NCBI RefSeq assembly: GCF_002214185.1
Contig: NZ_CP022161.1
Location: 6,393,486-6,457,485, forward strand
Source of the DNA: Streptomyces capitiformicae
GTDB lineage: Bacteria; Actinomycetota; Actinomycetes; Streptomycetales; Streptomycetaceae
Length of the DNA: 64,000 nucleotides
Direction: 5' to 3'
The number at the start of each line of letters is the position of its first letter. Within the stretch, counting starts at the first letter, position 1. The notes beneath the pieces are model-generated. The model made no database searches. It was not told where the DNA came from and saw only the letters and a program-made list of their open reading frames with translations. Below are positions 31,942 through 39,953 of this stretch, in pieces. A program made the translations under genes and the position numbers.

Positions 31942-33605
31942 TTGAGATCCCCCTCGTCGCCGGCCTCGCTGTGGGCCGACTCGTTGTTCGCGGTGGAAGC
32001 GGTGAACCCGGTGGCCGCGCTGGACTCGGCCGGGGCGGCCGCGTCGTTCGGGTTCCTGGTGGCGGCCTTGGGATCCGGGTCGCGCTTGAGTCCCTCCATG
32101 AACGCCTCGACCCACAGGCCGGGAGGCGGCAGTTCCTTCTTCGGTTCGGGCTCGGGCTGCCACACGGGCGCGGCGGCCATCGCGGCTTCGGCCGCTGCCT
32201 CGGCCGCGGCTGCCTCGGCGTACCGCTGGCTGAGCGGGATGGTCATCCGGCTGCGGCGCTGCGGCAGGCCGTTGGCCGTCCACTCGGTGACGACGGGGAC
32301 GTCGTCCTCCATGCCCGGGGCCATCTCCTCCGCGGAGCTCGGGATCCGCGGTCCGGTGGTCGGGCGGCGGCGCTTGGGCTTGCGGTCGGGGCCCTCGACG
32401 CCTCCGGTGTCCATGGTCGGCACGGCGGCGGCGCCGATGCCGTGGGCGAGACCGGGTGCGGGCTCCTCGGTGAGCATGTTGCGTGGTACGACGACCACGG
32501 CGCGGACCCCACCGTAGGCGGACGGCCTGAGCGAGATCTTCATCTTGTACATCGTGGACAGTCGGCCCACGACGGCGAGGCCGAGGCGCGGGCTGCCGCC
32601 CATGTCCTGGATGTCCTCGCCCCGCTGGGCCTTTTTGAGCATGTCCTCGACCTTGGCGCGGGACTCCTCGTTGAGGCTGACGCCGCCGTCCTCGATCTCG
32701 ATGGCGATGCCGGTCTGCACCTCGATGGCGGTGACGTGCACCTTGGTGTGCGGCGGCGAGTAGCGGGTGGCGTTGTCGAGGAGTTCGGCGCAGGCGTGGA
32801 TGACCGGTTCGACGGAGACGCCGTTGACGTTGACCTTGGCGATCGAGTGCAACTCGATGCGGCGGTACTCCAGGATGCGGGACATGGCGCCGCGCAGGCA
32901 GCTGTAGAGCGGGACGGGCTTGGGCCACACACGGCCGGGGCGGCTGCCGCCGAGGACGGCGATGGAGTCGGCGAGCCGGCCGATCAGCGCGGTGCCGTGG
33001 TCGATGCGCAGCAGGTCGTCGAAGACCTCAGGGTTGCGCCCGTGGTCCTCCTCCATCTCCCGGAGTTCCTTGTTCTGCTGGTGCACGATCGCCTGGACAC
33101 GTCGGGCGATGTTGACGAAGGAACGCTGCGAGGAGTCGCGCATCGCTGTCTCGCGGTCGATGACGTCGAGCACCGTGTACAGCACGTCACGCTGGGACTT
33201 GGGAAGTTCGCGCCACTCGGCGTCACCGTCGATGACATGACGAATCACCTCTGAGGGGGATTCTCCGCCGCGCAGTCGGTACAGCGCGGCGGGCAGGATC
33301 TCCTTGCCCAGCCGGGTGAACTCCTGGTCGTGGGCGGCGATGCGCTGTTCGAGACTGGCGGTCCGCCGCCCTTGTTCGGCGCGGAGTTGGCGGACCGTAC
33401 GACGGCGTCCGCGCACCGCGATGACCGCGACCGCGACCAGCAGGAGCGTCGCGACGGTGCCGCACAAGCCGACGGCGAGCCGGACCGACCCCGTCACCAG
33501 GGAGACGGTGGTCCCGGTCGCCGCGGCCATCAGTATCGCCGGTAGCAACAGCACGCGCACGTCGGGAAGTTCACGGCCACCGGGAGGCGATTGAACACTC
33601 ACCAT
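31938..33605 (-). CDS. rarA: conservon sensor kinase-like membrane protein (CvnA)
   Basis: This 555-residue protein has two N-terminal transmembrane helices (VLLLPAILMAAATGTTVSLV and LAVGLCGTVATLLLVAVAVIAV) with almost no external loop. A coiled-coil (70-110), a DHp-like region (DVIDRETAMRDSSQRSFVNIARRVQAIVH) and a HATPase domain follow; the N-box is HACAELLDNATRYSPP, with a G-rich GGSPRLGLAVVGRL. A disordered tail of about 170 residues ends the protein. CvnA proteins bind ATP but are not known to phosphorylate a partner regulator. It heads the rar/cvn9-type operon, which influences aerial development in other Streptomyces. ATG 33605 follows AGGG. Confidence 0.94.
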   Translation of the reverse strand: MVSVQSPPGGRELPDVRVLLLPAILMAAATGTTVSLVTGSVRLAVGLCGTVATLLLVAVAVIAVRGRRRTVRQLRAEQGRRTASLEQRIAAHDQEFTRLGKEILPAALYRLRGGESPSEVIRHVIDGDAEWRELPKSQRDVLYTVLDVIDRETAMRDSSQRSFVNIARRVQAIVHQQNKELREMEEDHGRNPEVFDDLLRIDHGTALIGRLADSIAVLGGSRPGRVWPKPVPLYSCLRGAMSRILEYRRIELHSIAKVNVNGVSVEPVIHACAELLDNATRYSPPHTKVHVTAIEVQTGIAIEIEDGGVSLNEESRAKVEDMLKKAQRGEDIQDMGGSPRLGLAVVGRLSTMYKMKISLRPSAYGGVRAVVVVPRNMLTEEPAPGLAHGIGAAAVPTMDTGGVEGPDRKPKRRRPTTGPRIPSSAEEMAPGMEDDVPVVTEWTANGLPQRRSRMTIPLSQRYAEAAAAEAAAEAAMAAAPVWQPEPEPKKELPPPGLWVEAFMEGLKRDPDPKAATRNPNDAAAPAESSAATGFTASTANNESAHSEAGDEGDLK

Positions 33606-33942
33606 GTATGCCCTCTAAAGACAGATCGGCTGAAGGTCAGGGACTTATGGGGGACTTGCTGATGGTTCTTCCGCAGTTCAAACTGCGTCTTCGGTATTTT
33701 TTGGAACAAGCGCACGATTACATCTCAACTCGGTGCGCTGCGGGCGAGCTTAGTCCGACCGGATCATCGCTGTGTCATATTCAGCAACCGCCTGAAACCA
33801 CCCTCGCAACTGGGGTACGCTCTGGTCGTTTACACACAGGGCAGCCGTTCGAACGCATTGCGTAACGGCGAACGAGCGTACGAGAATCGCCCCTTGACAG
33901 GGTGAGACGGGACGCAAAGGCGCAGGTGAGCCGCGCTCCGGC
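33606..33942 (-). promoter_or_regulatory. AT-richer conservon upstream region
   Basis: These 337 bases separate the conservon from the end of the TetR gene and are noticeably richer in A/T than flanking DNA, as promoter regions of developmental genes often are. A perfect palindrome GCAGTT-CA-AACTGC lies at 33673-33686, about 70 bp before the conservon start, and a run of six Ts at 33697-33702. No convincing -10/-35 pair was found. I see no gene in it. Confidence 0.45.
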
Positions 33943-34578
33943 TCAGACCCCGGCGATCCGCAACGCGGCATCCGCCGTGGCGTCGGCGAACGCGGACACA
34001 GGCCGGTCGGGGTCGGAGCGGTGGACGAGGATGACACCCTCGATCAGGCCGAACACCAGGTCCGTACGCAGGTCCAGCTCACTCTTGGCGAGCGCCGCGC
34101 CCGCCGCCGTCGCCGCGATCAACTGCCGATAGGCGTCCTTGAGTTCCGCCCGTACGGCGTGGAAGCCCGCGAAGCGTTCGGTGCGGACCTCCGGGAGGAG
34201 GTAGAGCCCGCCGAGGTTGTGCGGGCCGCCGCAGAGCAGTTGGACGTCGGTGCGGCACAGCTCCCACAGCCGGTCCTCGGCCGGGGTCGCGTCGTCCGCG
34301 AGCAGGCGGCGGGCCAGGGTCAGCGAGGGGGTGACCGTCGACTCCAGCAACTCGGCGAGGAGTTCCTCCTTGCCTGAGACGTAGTGGTACATCGACGCCT
34401 GTCGCATGCCGGCGCGGTCGGCCAGGGCGCGGGTGGAGGTGGCCGCGTAGCCATGAGTCGTGAACAACTCGGCGGCGGCCGCGAGCAGTTCGTCACGGGG
34501 CGAGAGGCCGGTGTCGGGCCGGTGTTCGGCCCGGGGCCTGCCGACCTTTCGCCCACCCGTGCCACCTGCGCTTCCCAT
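33943..34578 (-). CDS. TetR-family regulator, probable controller of the urea amidolyase operon
   Basis: This 211-residue TetR-type repressor has an N-terminal helix-turn-helix (LLAAAAELFTTHGYAATSTRALADRAGMRQASMYHYVSGKEELL, about 31-74) and a helical ligand domain containing ELCRTDVQLLCGGPHNLGGLYLLPEVRTERF. It is transcribed away from the urea operon across 239 bp that hold a palindromic operator. The arrangement resembles AmtR-type TetR regulators of nitrogen genes, so it is the best candidate for binding both operator copies in this window. ATG 34578. Confidence 0.88.
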   Translation of the reverse strand: MGSAGGTGGRKVGRPRAEHRPDTGLSPRDELLAAAAELFTTHGYAATSTRALADRAGMRQASMYHYVSGKEELLAELLESTVTPSLTLARRLLADDATPAEDRLWELCRTDVQLLCGGPHNLGGLYLLPEVRTERFAGFHAVRAELKDAYRQLIAATAAGAALAKSELDLRTDLVFGLIEGVILVHRSDPDRPVSAFADATADAALRIAGV

Positions 34579-34771
34579 GCGTTCGATCCTCGCACATGGG
34601 GCGCTGGAGCCTTTGGACGGTGGGTACGCGCGGGTCCTATGTGGCCGGTCGCGCCGTTCCCCGCGCCCCTTCGTGGCACCACCCTGGTGAGGGTTCGAGG
34701 GGCGGCCCCGTGAGCGTTCGATAACCGACCCGGAACCTCGGCGTCACGCCCTCGACGTCACCCACTCATAG

Positions 34772-34791
34772 TTTCTGTCGAGCGACAGAAA
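34772..34791. promoter_or_regulatory. palindromic operator of the urea amidolyase operon
   Basis: TTTCTGTCG-AG-CGACAGAAA is a perfect 9+2+9 palindrome. It lies 26 bp before the first structural gene, a position suited to blocking RNA polymerase. The matching site at 24842-24865 precedes the APC permease. Confidence 0.78.
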
Positions 34792-34817
34792 TCACCGGAG
34801 CACCCGGAGGCCCCGCG

Positions 34818-35642
34818 ATGGCGACAGCGACGACGTACGGAGCACGTGATCACGCCAGGGCGCAGGAGGGCACCCGCACCGAGGCGATGCCCGTCGTACC
34901 GGCGAGCAGTTGGCCGGAACCCCCCTGTGAGGCGAGCCGCCTGGTGTGGGCGGAGACGGTGGCGGGCGGCAACTACACGCACAGGGTGCTGGCCCGCGGC
35001 ACGGAGTTCCGCCTGACCGATACGCACGGCGACGCCTGCGCGCATCTGCTGCTCCACCACGCCGACCGGCCCTGGGAGCGGCTGAACGTCGCGGACACGG
35101 TCAAGGTCCAGTGGAACGCCTACCTCGGCGAGGGCGTCCTGCTCCTGTCCGACCAGGGCCGCGTCCTCGCCTCGGTCGTCGCCGACACCTCGGGCCGGCA
35201 CGACGCGCTGTGCGGCACCTCCACTCTCGTACGCAACACCGAGCGATACGGGGACGGCACCCCGCAGTCCCCCTCCCCCGCCGGGCGCGAGCTGTTCAAG
35301 CTCGCCGCCGCCAAGAACGGACTCGACCCGCGCGATCTGCCGCCCTCGCTCTCCTTCTTCCAGGGCGTGCGGGTACGCGACGACGGCACCCTCGACTTCA
35401 CCGGCTCCGTCGGCCCCGGCGGCAGCGTGACGCTGCGCGCCGAGCAGGACGTGACCGTACTGATCGCCAATGTGCCGCATCCGGTCGATCCGCGCCCGGA
35501 GTACGTCAGCACCGCGCTGGAGGTCCTCGCCTGGCGCGCCCGGCCGACCCGGCCCGGCGACGCCCTGTGGGACGCCACCCCCGAGGGCCGCCGCGCCTTC
35601 CTCAACACCGCCGAGTTCCTCGCCGCGAGGGGGATCGCGTGA
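34818..35642 (+). CDS. urea amidolyase-associated protein 1 (DUF1989)
   Basis: This 274-residue DUF1989 protein is of the UAAP1 type, which accompanies urea carboxylase genes. Conserved parts are FRLTDTHGDACAHLLLHHAD, VADTSGRHDALCGTSTLVRN and PPSLSFFQGVRVRDDGTLDF; the Cys and His residues suggest a metal site. Recent work on guanidine metabolism links such pairs to carboxyguanidine deimination, so the pathway may start from guanidine and not urea; this is from memory. ATG 34818 follows GGAGG at seven bases. The stop overlaps the next start by four bases. Confidence 0.9.
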   Translation: MATATTYGARDHARAQEGTRTEAMPVVPASSWPEPPCEASRLVWAETVAGGNYTHRVLARGTEFRLTDTHGDACAHLLLHHADRPWERLNVADTVKVQWNAYLGEGVLLLSDQGRVLASVVADTSGRHDALCGTSTLVRNTERYGDGTPQSPSPAGRELFKLAAAKNGLDPRDLPPSLSFFQGVRVRDDGTLDFTGSVGPGGSVTLRAEQDVTVLIANVPHPVDPRPEYVSTALEVLAWRARPTRPGDALWDATPEGRRAFLNTAEFLAARGIA

Positions 35643-36244
35643 AGACCGTGGTCGTTCCCGCCCGCGCCGCCTGGTCGTCCGTGATCCGCGCCGGCGCCGC
35701 CCTCACCATCACCGATCTGCACGGAAACCAGGCCGTCGACTTCCTCGTGTACGACGCCCACGACACGTCCGTCCGCTACAGCGCCCCCGACACCATCCAC
35801 GCGCAGGGCGGAATCTTCCTCACCACCGGCAGCGTGCTGATGTCCAACGAGCACACTCCGCTGATGACCGTGGTCGCCGACGACGTGGGCCGGCACGACA
35901 CGGTCGGCGGCGCCTGCTCCAAGGAGTCGAACACCCTGCGGTACGGCCACCACACCTGGTCGCAGCACGCCTGCGTGGACAACTTCCTCGCGGAGGGCGC
36001 CAAACACGGCCTGGGCAAACGCGACCTCGTCTCGAACATCAACTGGTACATGAACGTGCCCGTCGAGAAGGACGGCACCCTCGGCATCGTCGACGGCATC
36101 TCCGCCCCGGGCCTCTCCCTGACCCTGCGCGCCGAACGCGACGTACTCGTCCTCGTCTCCAACTGCCCCCAGATCAACAACCCCTGCAACGGCTTCGACC
36201 CGACGGCGGTGGAGATGACGATCACCGAGGCAGGCGGCGCATGA
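35639..36244 (+). CDS. urea amidolyase-associated protein 2 (DUF1989)
   Basis: This 201-residue DUF1989 protein is paralogous to its upstream neighbour and of the UAAP2 type. It contains ITDLHGNQAVDFLVYDAHD, VVADDVGRHDTVGGACSKES, and NINWYMNVPVEKDGTLGIVD near the end. The two DUF1989 subunits probably form one hetero-oligomeric enzyme, as in the carboxyguanidine deiminase described for guanidine users. GTG 35639 overlaps the previous stop (GTGA) and its own stop overlaps the urea carboxylase ATG (ATGA), so stoichiometric translation is expected. Confidence 0.9.
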   Translation: MKTVVVPARAAWSSVIRAGAALTITDLHGNQAVDFLVYDAHDTSVRYSAPDTIHAQGGIFLTTGSVLMSNEHTPLMTVVADDVGRHDTVGGACSKESNTLRYGHHTWSQHACVDNFLAEGAKHGLGKRDLVSNINWYMNVPVEKDGTLGIVDGISAPGLSLTLRAERDVLVLVSNCPQINNPCNGFDPTAVEMTITEAGGA

Positions 36245-39200
36245 CCTTCGACACCCTGCTGGTCGCCAACCGGGGCGAGATCGCCGTACGCATCATCCGC
36301 ACCGCCCGCGAACTCGGCCTGCGCACGGTCGCGGTGTACTCCGACGCCGACCGCGCCACGCCCCATGTCCGGCTCGCCGACGAGGCGGTACGGCTCGGCC
36401 CGGCGCCCGCGAAGGAGTCGTACCTCGACGCGGACCTGGTCCTGAAGGCCGCCAAGGACGCGGGCGCGGGGGCGATCCATCCCGGCTACGGCTTCCTCTC
36501 CGAGGACGCGGCCTTCGCCCGCCGCTGCGTGGACGCGGACATCGTGTTCGTGGGGCCGACCCCCGAGCAGCTGGAGCTGTTCGGCACGAAACACACGGCG
36601 CGGGCGGCCGCCGAGGCCGCGGGCGTCCCCCTGCTCCCCGGCACCGGGCTGCTGGCCTCGCTCGACGAGGCCCTCGACCGGGCCGCGGCCATCGGCTGGC
36701 CGGTGATGCTCAAGGCCACCGGCGGCGGAGGCGGTATCGGTATGGCGGCATGTCGATCCGTCGATGAACTGACCGAGGCCTGGGAGCGGGTGCAGCGCGT
36801 CGCCGCCGCTTCGTTCTCCGCGGCGTCTTCGTCAGGTGTCTACCTCGAACGCCTCGTCGAGCGGGCCCGCCATGTCGAGGTGCAGGTCTTCGGCGACGGC
36901 GACGGCCTCGTCGTCACCTTCGGCGACCGCGACTGCACCCTTCAACGCCGCAACCAGAAGGTCGTCGAGGAGGCCCCGGCCCCAGGCCTCCCCGACCATG
37001 TCCGCGCGCAACTGACCGCCTCCGCCCGCGACCTGTGCGCGAGCGTCGAGTACCGCTCCGCCGGAACCGTCGAGTTCGTATACGACACCGCACGCGAGGA
37101 GGCGTACTTCCTGGAGGTCAACACCCGCCTCCAGGTGGAGCATCCGGTCACCGAGGAGATCTACGGCGTCGACCTCGTCGCCTGGATGCTGCGCCTGGCG
37201 CGCGGCGACTCCGCCGTCGTCCAGGCCCCGGCGCAACCCCGCGGCCACGCCGTCGAGGCCCGCGTCTACGCCGAGGACCCGGCCCGCGAACACCGGCCGA
37301 GCGCGGGCCTGTTGACCCGGGTCGAGTTCCCGCAAGGTGTGCGCGTGGACGGCTGGGTGGAGACAGGTACCGAGGTCACGACGTCGTACGATCCGCTGCT
37401 CGCGAAGGTCGTCGCGTACAGCTCGGACCGCGCGCACGCGCTGCGGCGGCTCGACGAGGCGCTGGCCAGGACCCGCGTCGACGGCATCGAGACGAACCTG
37501 GGGCTGGTCCGGGCGGCGCTCACACAAAAGGACTTCGAGCAGGCCACCCACTCCACCGCGACCCTGGCATCGGTGAGCGACCCGACCCCGCGCATCGAGG
37601 TCGTCTCCGGCGGCACCCTCACCACCGTGCAGGACTGGCCAGGCCGCACCGGCTACTGGCAGGTCGGCGTGCCGCCCTGCGGCCCCATGGATGACCTGTC
37701 CTTCCGCCTGGGTAACCGGGCGCTCGGCAACTCCGACGGCGCCCCCGGCCTCGAATGCACCCTCCAGGGGCCGTCGCTGCGCTTCACCCACGCCACGACC
37801 GTCTGTGTGACGGGCGCCCCCGCCCCCGTGACCGTGGACGGCTCACCGGTCCGGCAGTGGGAGCCGGTGACGGTGCCCGCCGGAGCCGTGCTGGCCGTCG
37901 GCGCACCGGCGGAACACGGCCTGCGCACCTATGTGCTCTTCGCGGGCGACGGCCTGGACGTACCGTCGTTCCTCGGCAGCGCGGCCACCTTCACCCTGGG
38001 CCGCTTCGGCGGGCACGGCGGCCGCGCCCTGCGGACGGGCGACATCCTGCACGGCGGAGCCGTCACCGGGGGCTCACCCGTCCCGGTGGACGCGCGCCCC
38101 GAGTTCGGCTCCGTCTGGCAGGTGGCCGCCCTCGAAGGCCCGCACGCGGCGCCGGAGTTCTTCACCGAGGACGACATCCACGAGTTCTACGCCGCCGACT
38201 GGAAGGTCCACTTCAACTCGGCCCGCACCGGTGTACGGCTGGTCGGGCCGAAGCCGCGCTGGGCGCGCGGCGACGGCGGCGAGGCGGGCCTGCACCCCTC
38301 CAACATCCACGACACCCCGTACTCGGTCGGCGCCGTCGACTTCACCGGCGACATGCCGGTCCTGCTCGGTCCCGACGGCCCCTCACTGGGCGGCTTCGTC
38401 TGCCCGGCCACGGTGATCTCCACGGAACGCTGGAAGCTCGGCCAGTTCCGCCCCGGCGACACGGTCCGCTTCCGGCCGGTGTCCGACGACACCTCGCCCC
38501 GCCCGCCGATCGTCGACAGCGGCGTACTGGCCCGCGACGGCAATGTGACGTACCGCCGCAGTGGCGACGACAACCTGCTGGTCGAGTTCGGCCCCATGCA
38601 ACTGGACCTCGCCCTGCGCATGCGGGTGCACGCCCTGATGGAGGCGGTGGCGGAAGCCGCCATCGACGGCGTCACCGACCTCACCCCCGGCATCCGCTCC
38701 CTCCAGATCCAGACGAACCCGGCCACCCTGCCCCCGTCCGAACTCCTCACACAGGTACGCCGGATCGCGGCGGCACTGCCCCCGGCGGACGAACTGGTCG
38801 TCCCCTCCCGCACCATCCACCTCCCCCTCTCCTGGGACGACCCCGCGACCCGCGAGGCCATCGCCCGCTACATGGCAGGCGTCCGCGACGACGCGCCCTG
38901 GTGCCCGTGGAACATCGAGTTCATCCGCCGCGTCAACGGCCTGGCGTCGGTGGCGGACGTCTACGACACGGTCTTCGACGCGGAGTACCTGGTCCTTGGC
39001 CTGGGCGACGTCTACCTGGGTGCCCCCGTGGCCACCCCGCTCGACCCCCGCCACCGCCTGGTGACGACGAAGTACAACCCGGCCCGCACCTGGACCGCGG
39101 AGAACTCCGTCGGCATCGGCGGCGCGTACCTCTGCGTCTACGGCATGGAGGGTCCCGGCGGCTACCAGTTCGTCGGCCGCACCACCCAGGTCTGGTCCCC

Positions 39201-39774
39201 CTGGCAGCAACGCGGCGCCTTCGAACCGGGCTCTCCCTGGCTGCTGCGCTTCTTCGACCGCATCAAGTGGTACCCGGTCGACGCGGAGGAACTCCTGAAC
39301 CTACGGGCGGACATCGTGTCGGGCCGCTTCGTCCCGCGCGTGGAGGAGGGCGTCTTCTCCCTGGCCGACCACGAGACGTTCCTGGCGGAACACGCCGACT
39401 CCATAGCCGACTTCAGAGCCCGCCAGCAGTCCGCCTTCGCAGCGGAGCGGGCGGCCTGGGAAGCGGCAGGCGAGTTCACGAGAGCGGAGACCCCCACGAC
39501 ACCGCCGGCACCGCCCGCGCAGACGGAGATCCCGGCAGGCGGCCACCTGATCGAGGCCGAGTTCCCGGCGTCGGTATGGCAACTCCACGTCGACGTGGGC
39601 GACACGGTCACCCCCGGCCAGCCCCTCCTCACCCTGGAAGCCATGAAGATGGAGTCCCGAGTCGACTCCCCTGTGAACGGCGTGGTCCAGGAGCTGTTGA
39701 CCATGCCGGGCACCCAGGTGGAGGCCGGCACGGCACTGGTCGTTCTGGCGCCGACAGGATCCCGGGCGCCCTGA
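36241..39774 (+). CDS. biotin-dependent urea (or guanidine) carboxylase
   Basis: This 1177-residue enzyme carboxylates its substrate with bicarbonate and ATP. The biotin carboxylase domain (1-450) has LLVANRGEIAVRIIRTAREL, the ATP loop KATGGGGGIGM and EVNTRLQVEHPVTEE. The KipI/KipA-like carboxyltransferase halves follow (about 455-1060; TVQDWPGRTGYWQVGVPPCG, NIEFIRRVNGL). A Pro-rich linker and a biotinyl domain with the acceptor Lys1136 in LEAMKMES end the protein. Length and order match urea carboxylase and not acetyl-CoA carboxylase. Because it is preceded by DUF1989 partners, guanidine may be the true substrate. ATG 36241 overlaps the upstream gene. Confidence 0.94.
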   Translation: MTFDTLLVANRGEIAVRIIRTARELGLRTVAVYSDADRATPHVRLADEAVRLGPAPAKESYLDADLVLKAAKDAGAGAIHPGYGFLSEDAAFARRCVDADIVFVGPTPEQLELFGTKHTARAAAEAAGVPLLPGTGLLASLDEALDRAAAIGWPVMLKATGGGGGIGMAACRSVDELTEAWERVQRVAAASFSAASSSGVYLERLVERARHVEVQVFGDGDGLVVTFGDRDCTLQRRNQKVVEEAPAPGLPDHVRAQLTASARDLCASVEYRSAGTVEFVYDTAREEAYFLEVNTRLQVEHPVTEEIYGVDLVAWMLRLARGDSAVVQAPAQPRGHAVEARVYAEDPAREHRPSAGLLTRVEFPQGVRVDGWVETGTEVTTSYDPLLAKVVAYSSDRAHALRRLDEALARTRVDGIETNLGLVRAALTQKDFEQATHSTATLASVSDPTPRIEVVSGGTLTTVQDWPGRTGYWQVGVPPCGPMDDLSFRLGNRALGNSDGAPGLECTLQGPSLRFTHATTVCVTGAPAPVTVDGSPVRQWEPVTVPAGAVLAVGAPAEHGLRTYVLFAGDGLDVPSFLGSAATFTLGRFGGHGGRALRTGDILHGGAVTGGSPVPVDARPEFGSVWQVAALEGPHAAPEFFTEDDIHEFYAADWKVHFNSARTGVRLVGPKPRWARGDGGEAGLHPSNIHDTPYSVGAVDFTGDMPVLLGPDGPSLGGFVCPATVISTERWKLGQFRPGDTVRFRPVSDDTSPRPPIVDSGVLARDGNVTYRRSGDDNLLVEFGPMQLDLALRMRVHALMEAVAEAAIDGVTDLTPGIRSLQIQTNPATLPPSELLTQVRRIAAALPPADELVVPSRTIHLPLSWDDPATREAIARYMAGVRDDAPWCPWNIEFIRRVNGLASVADVYDTVFDAEYLVLGLGDVYLGAPVATPLDPRHRLVTTKYNPARTWTAENSVGIGGAYLCVYGMEGPGGYQFVGRTTQVWSPWQQRGAFEPGSPWLLRFFDRIKWYPVDAEELLNLRADIVSGRFVPRVEEGVFSLADHETFLAEHADSIADFRARQQSAFAAERAAWEAAGEFTRAETPTTPPAPPAQTEIPAGGHLIEAEFPASVWQLHVDVGDTVTPGQPLLTLEAMKMESRVDSPVNGVVQELLTMPGTQVEAGTALVVLAPTGSRAP

Positions 39775-39813
39775 AGCCGCCGCCGCGGTCTGTGGGCAGT
39801 CGTTCCGCAGGGC

Positions 39814-39898
39814 GATGGGGGCACCTCCCGCTCATGGGGGCACCTCCCGCTCGAGCGAAGTCGAGAGTGGGGGAGAAGCCGAGAGTGGGGGAGGGTGG
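39814..39898. repeat. dispersed repeat inside the urea operon, copy 1
   Basis: Two copies of ATGGGGGCACCTCCCGCTC (39814-39832, 39833-39851) are followed by CGAGCGAAGTC and two GAGAGTGGGGGAG units (39863-39880, 39881-39898). The same composite occurs in opposite orientation at 63253-63328. It sits between the carboxylase and allophanate hydrolase genes of one operon and is noncoding. Confidence 0.9.
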
Positions 39899-39953
39899 GC
39901 ACAGACCGCCCACCGGCCCGCAGCCGACCGCACCACCGAGCCAAGGAACACAG

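Noticed and set aside
33900..33960. GGGACGCAAAGGC string resembling the core of a c-di-GMP-I (GEMM) riboswitch on the plus strand
   Set aside because: The expected tetraloop hairpin and its receptor are not seen, and the nearest downstream gene on this strand is almost 900 bases away. A covariance-model search would decide.
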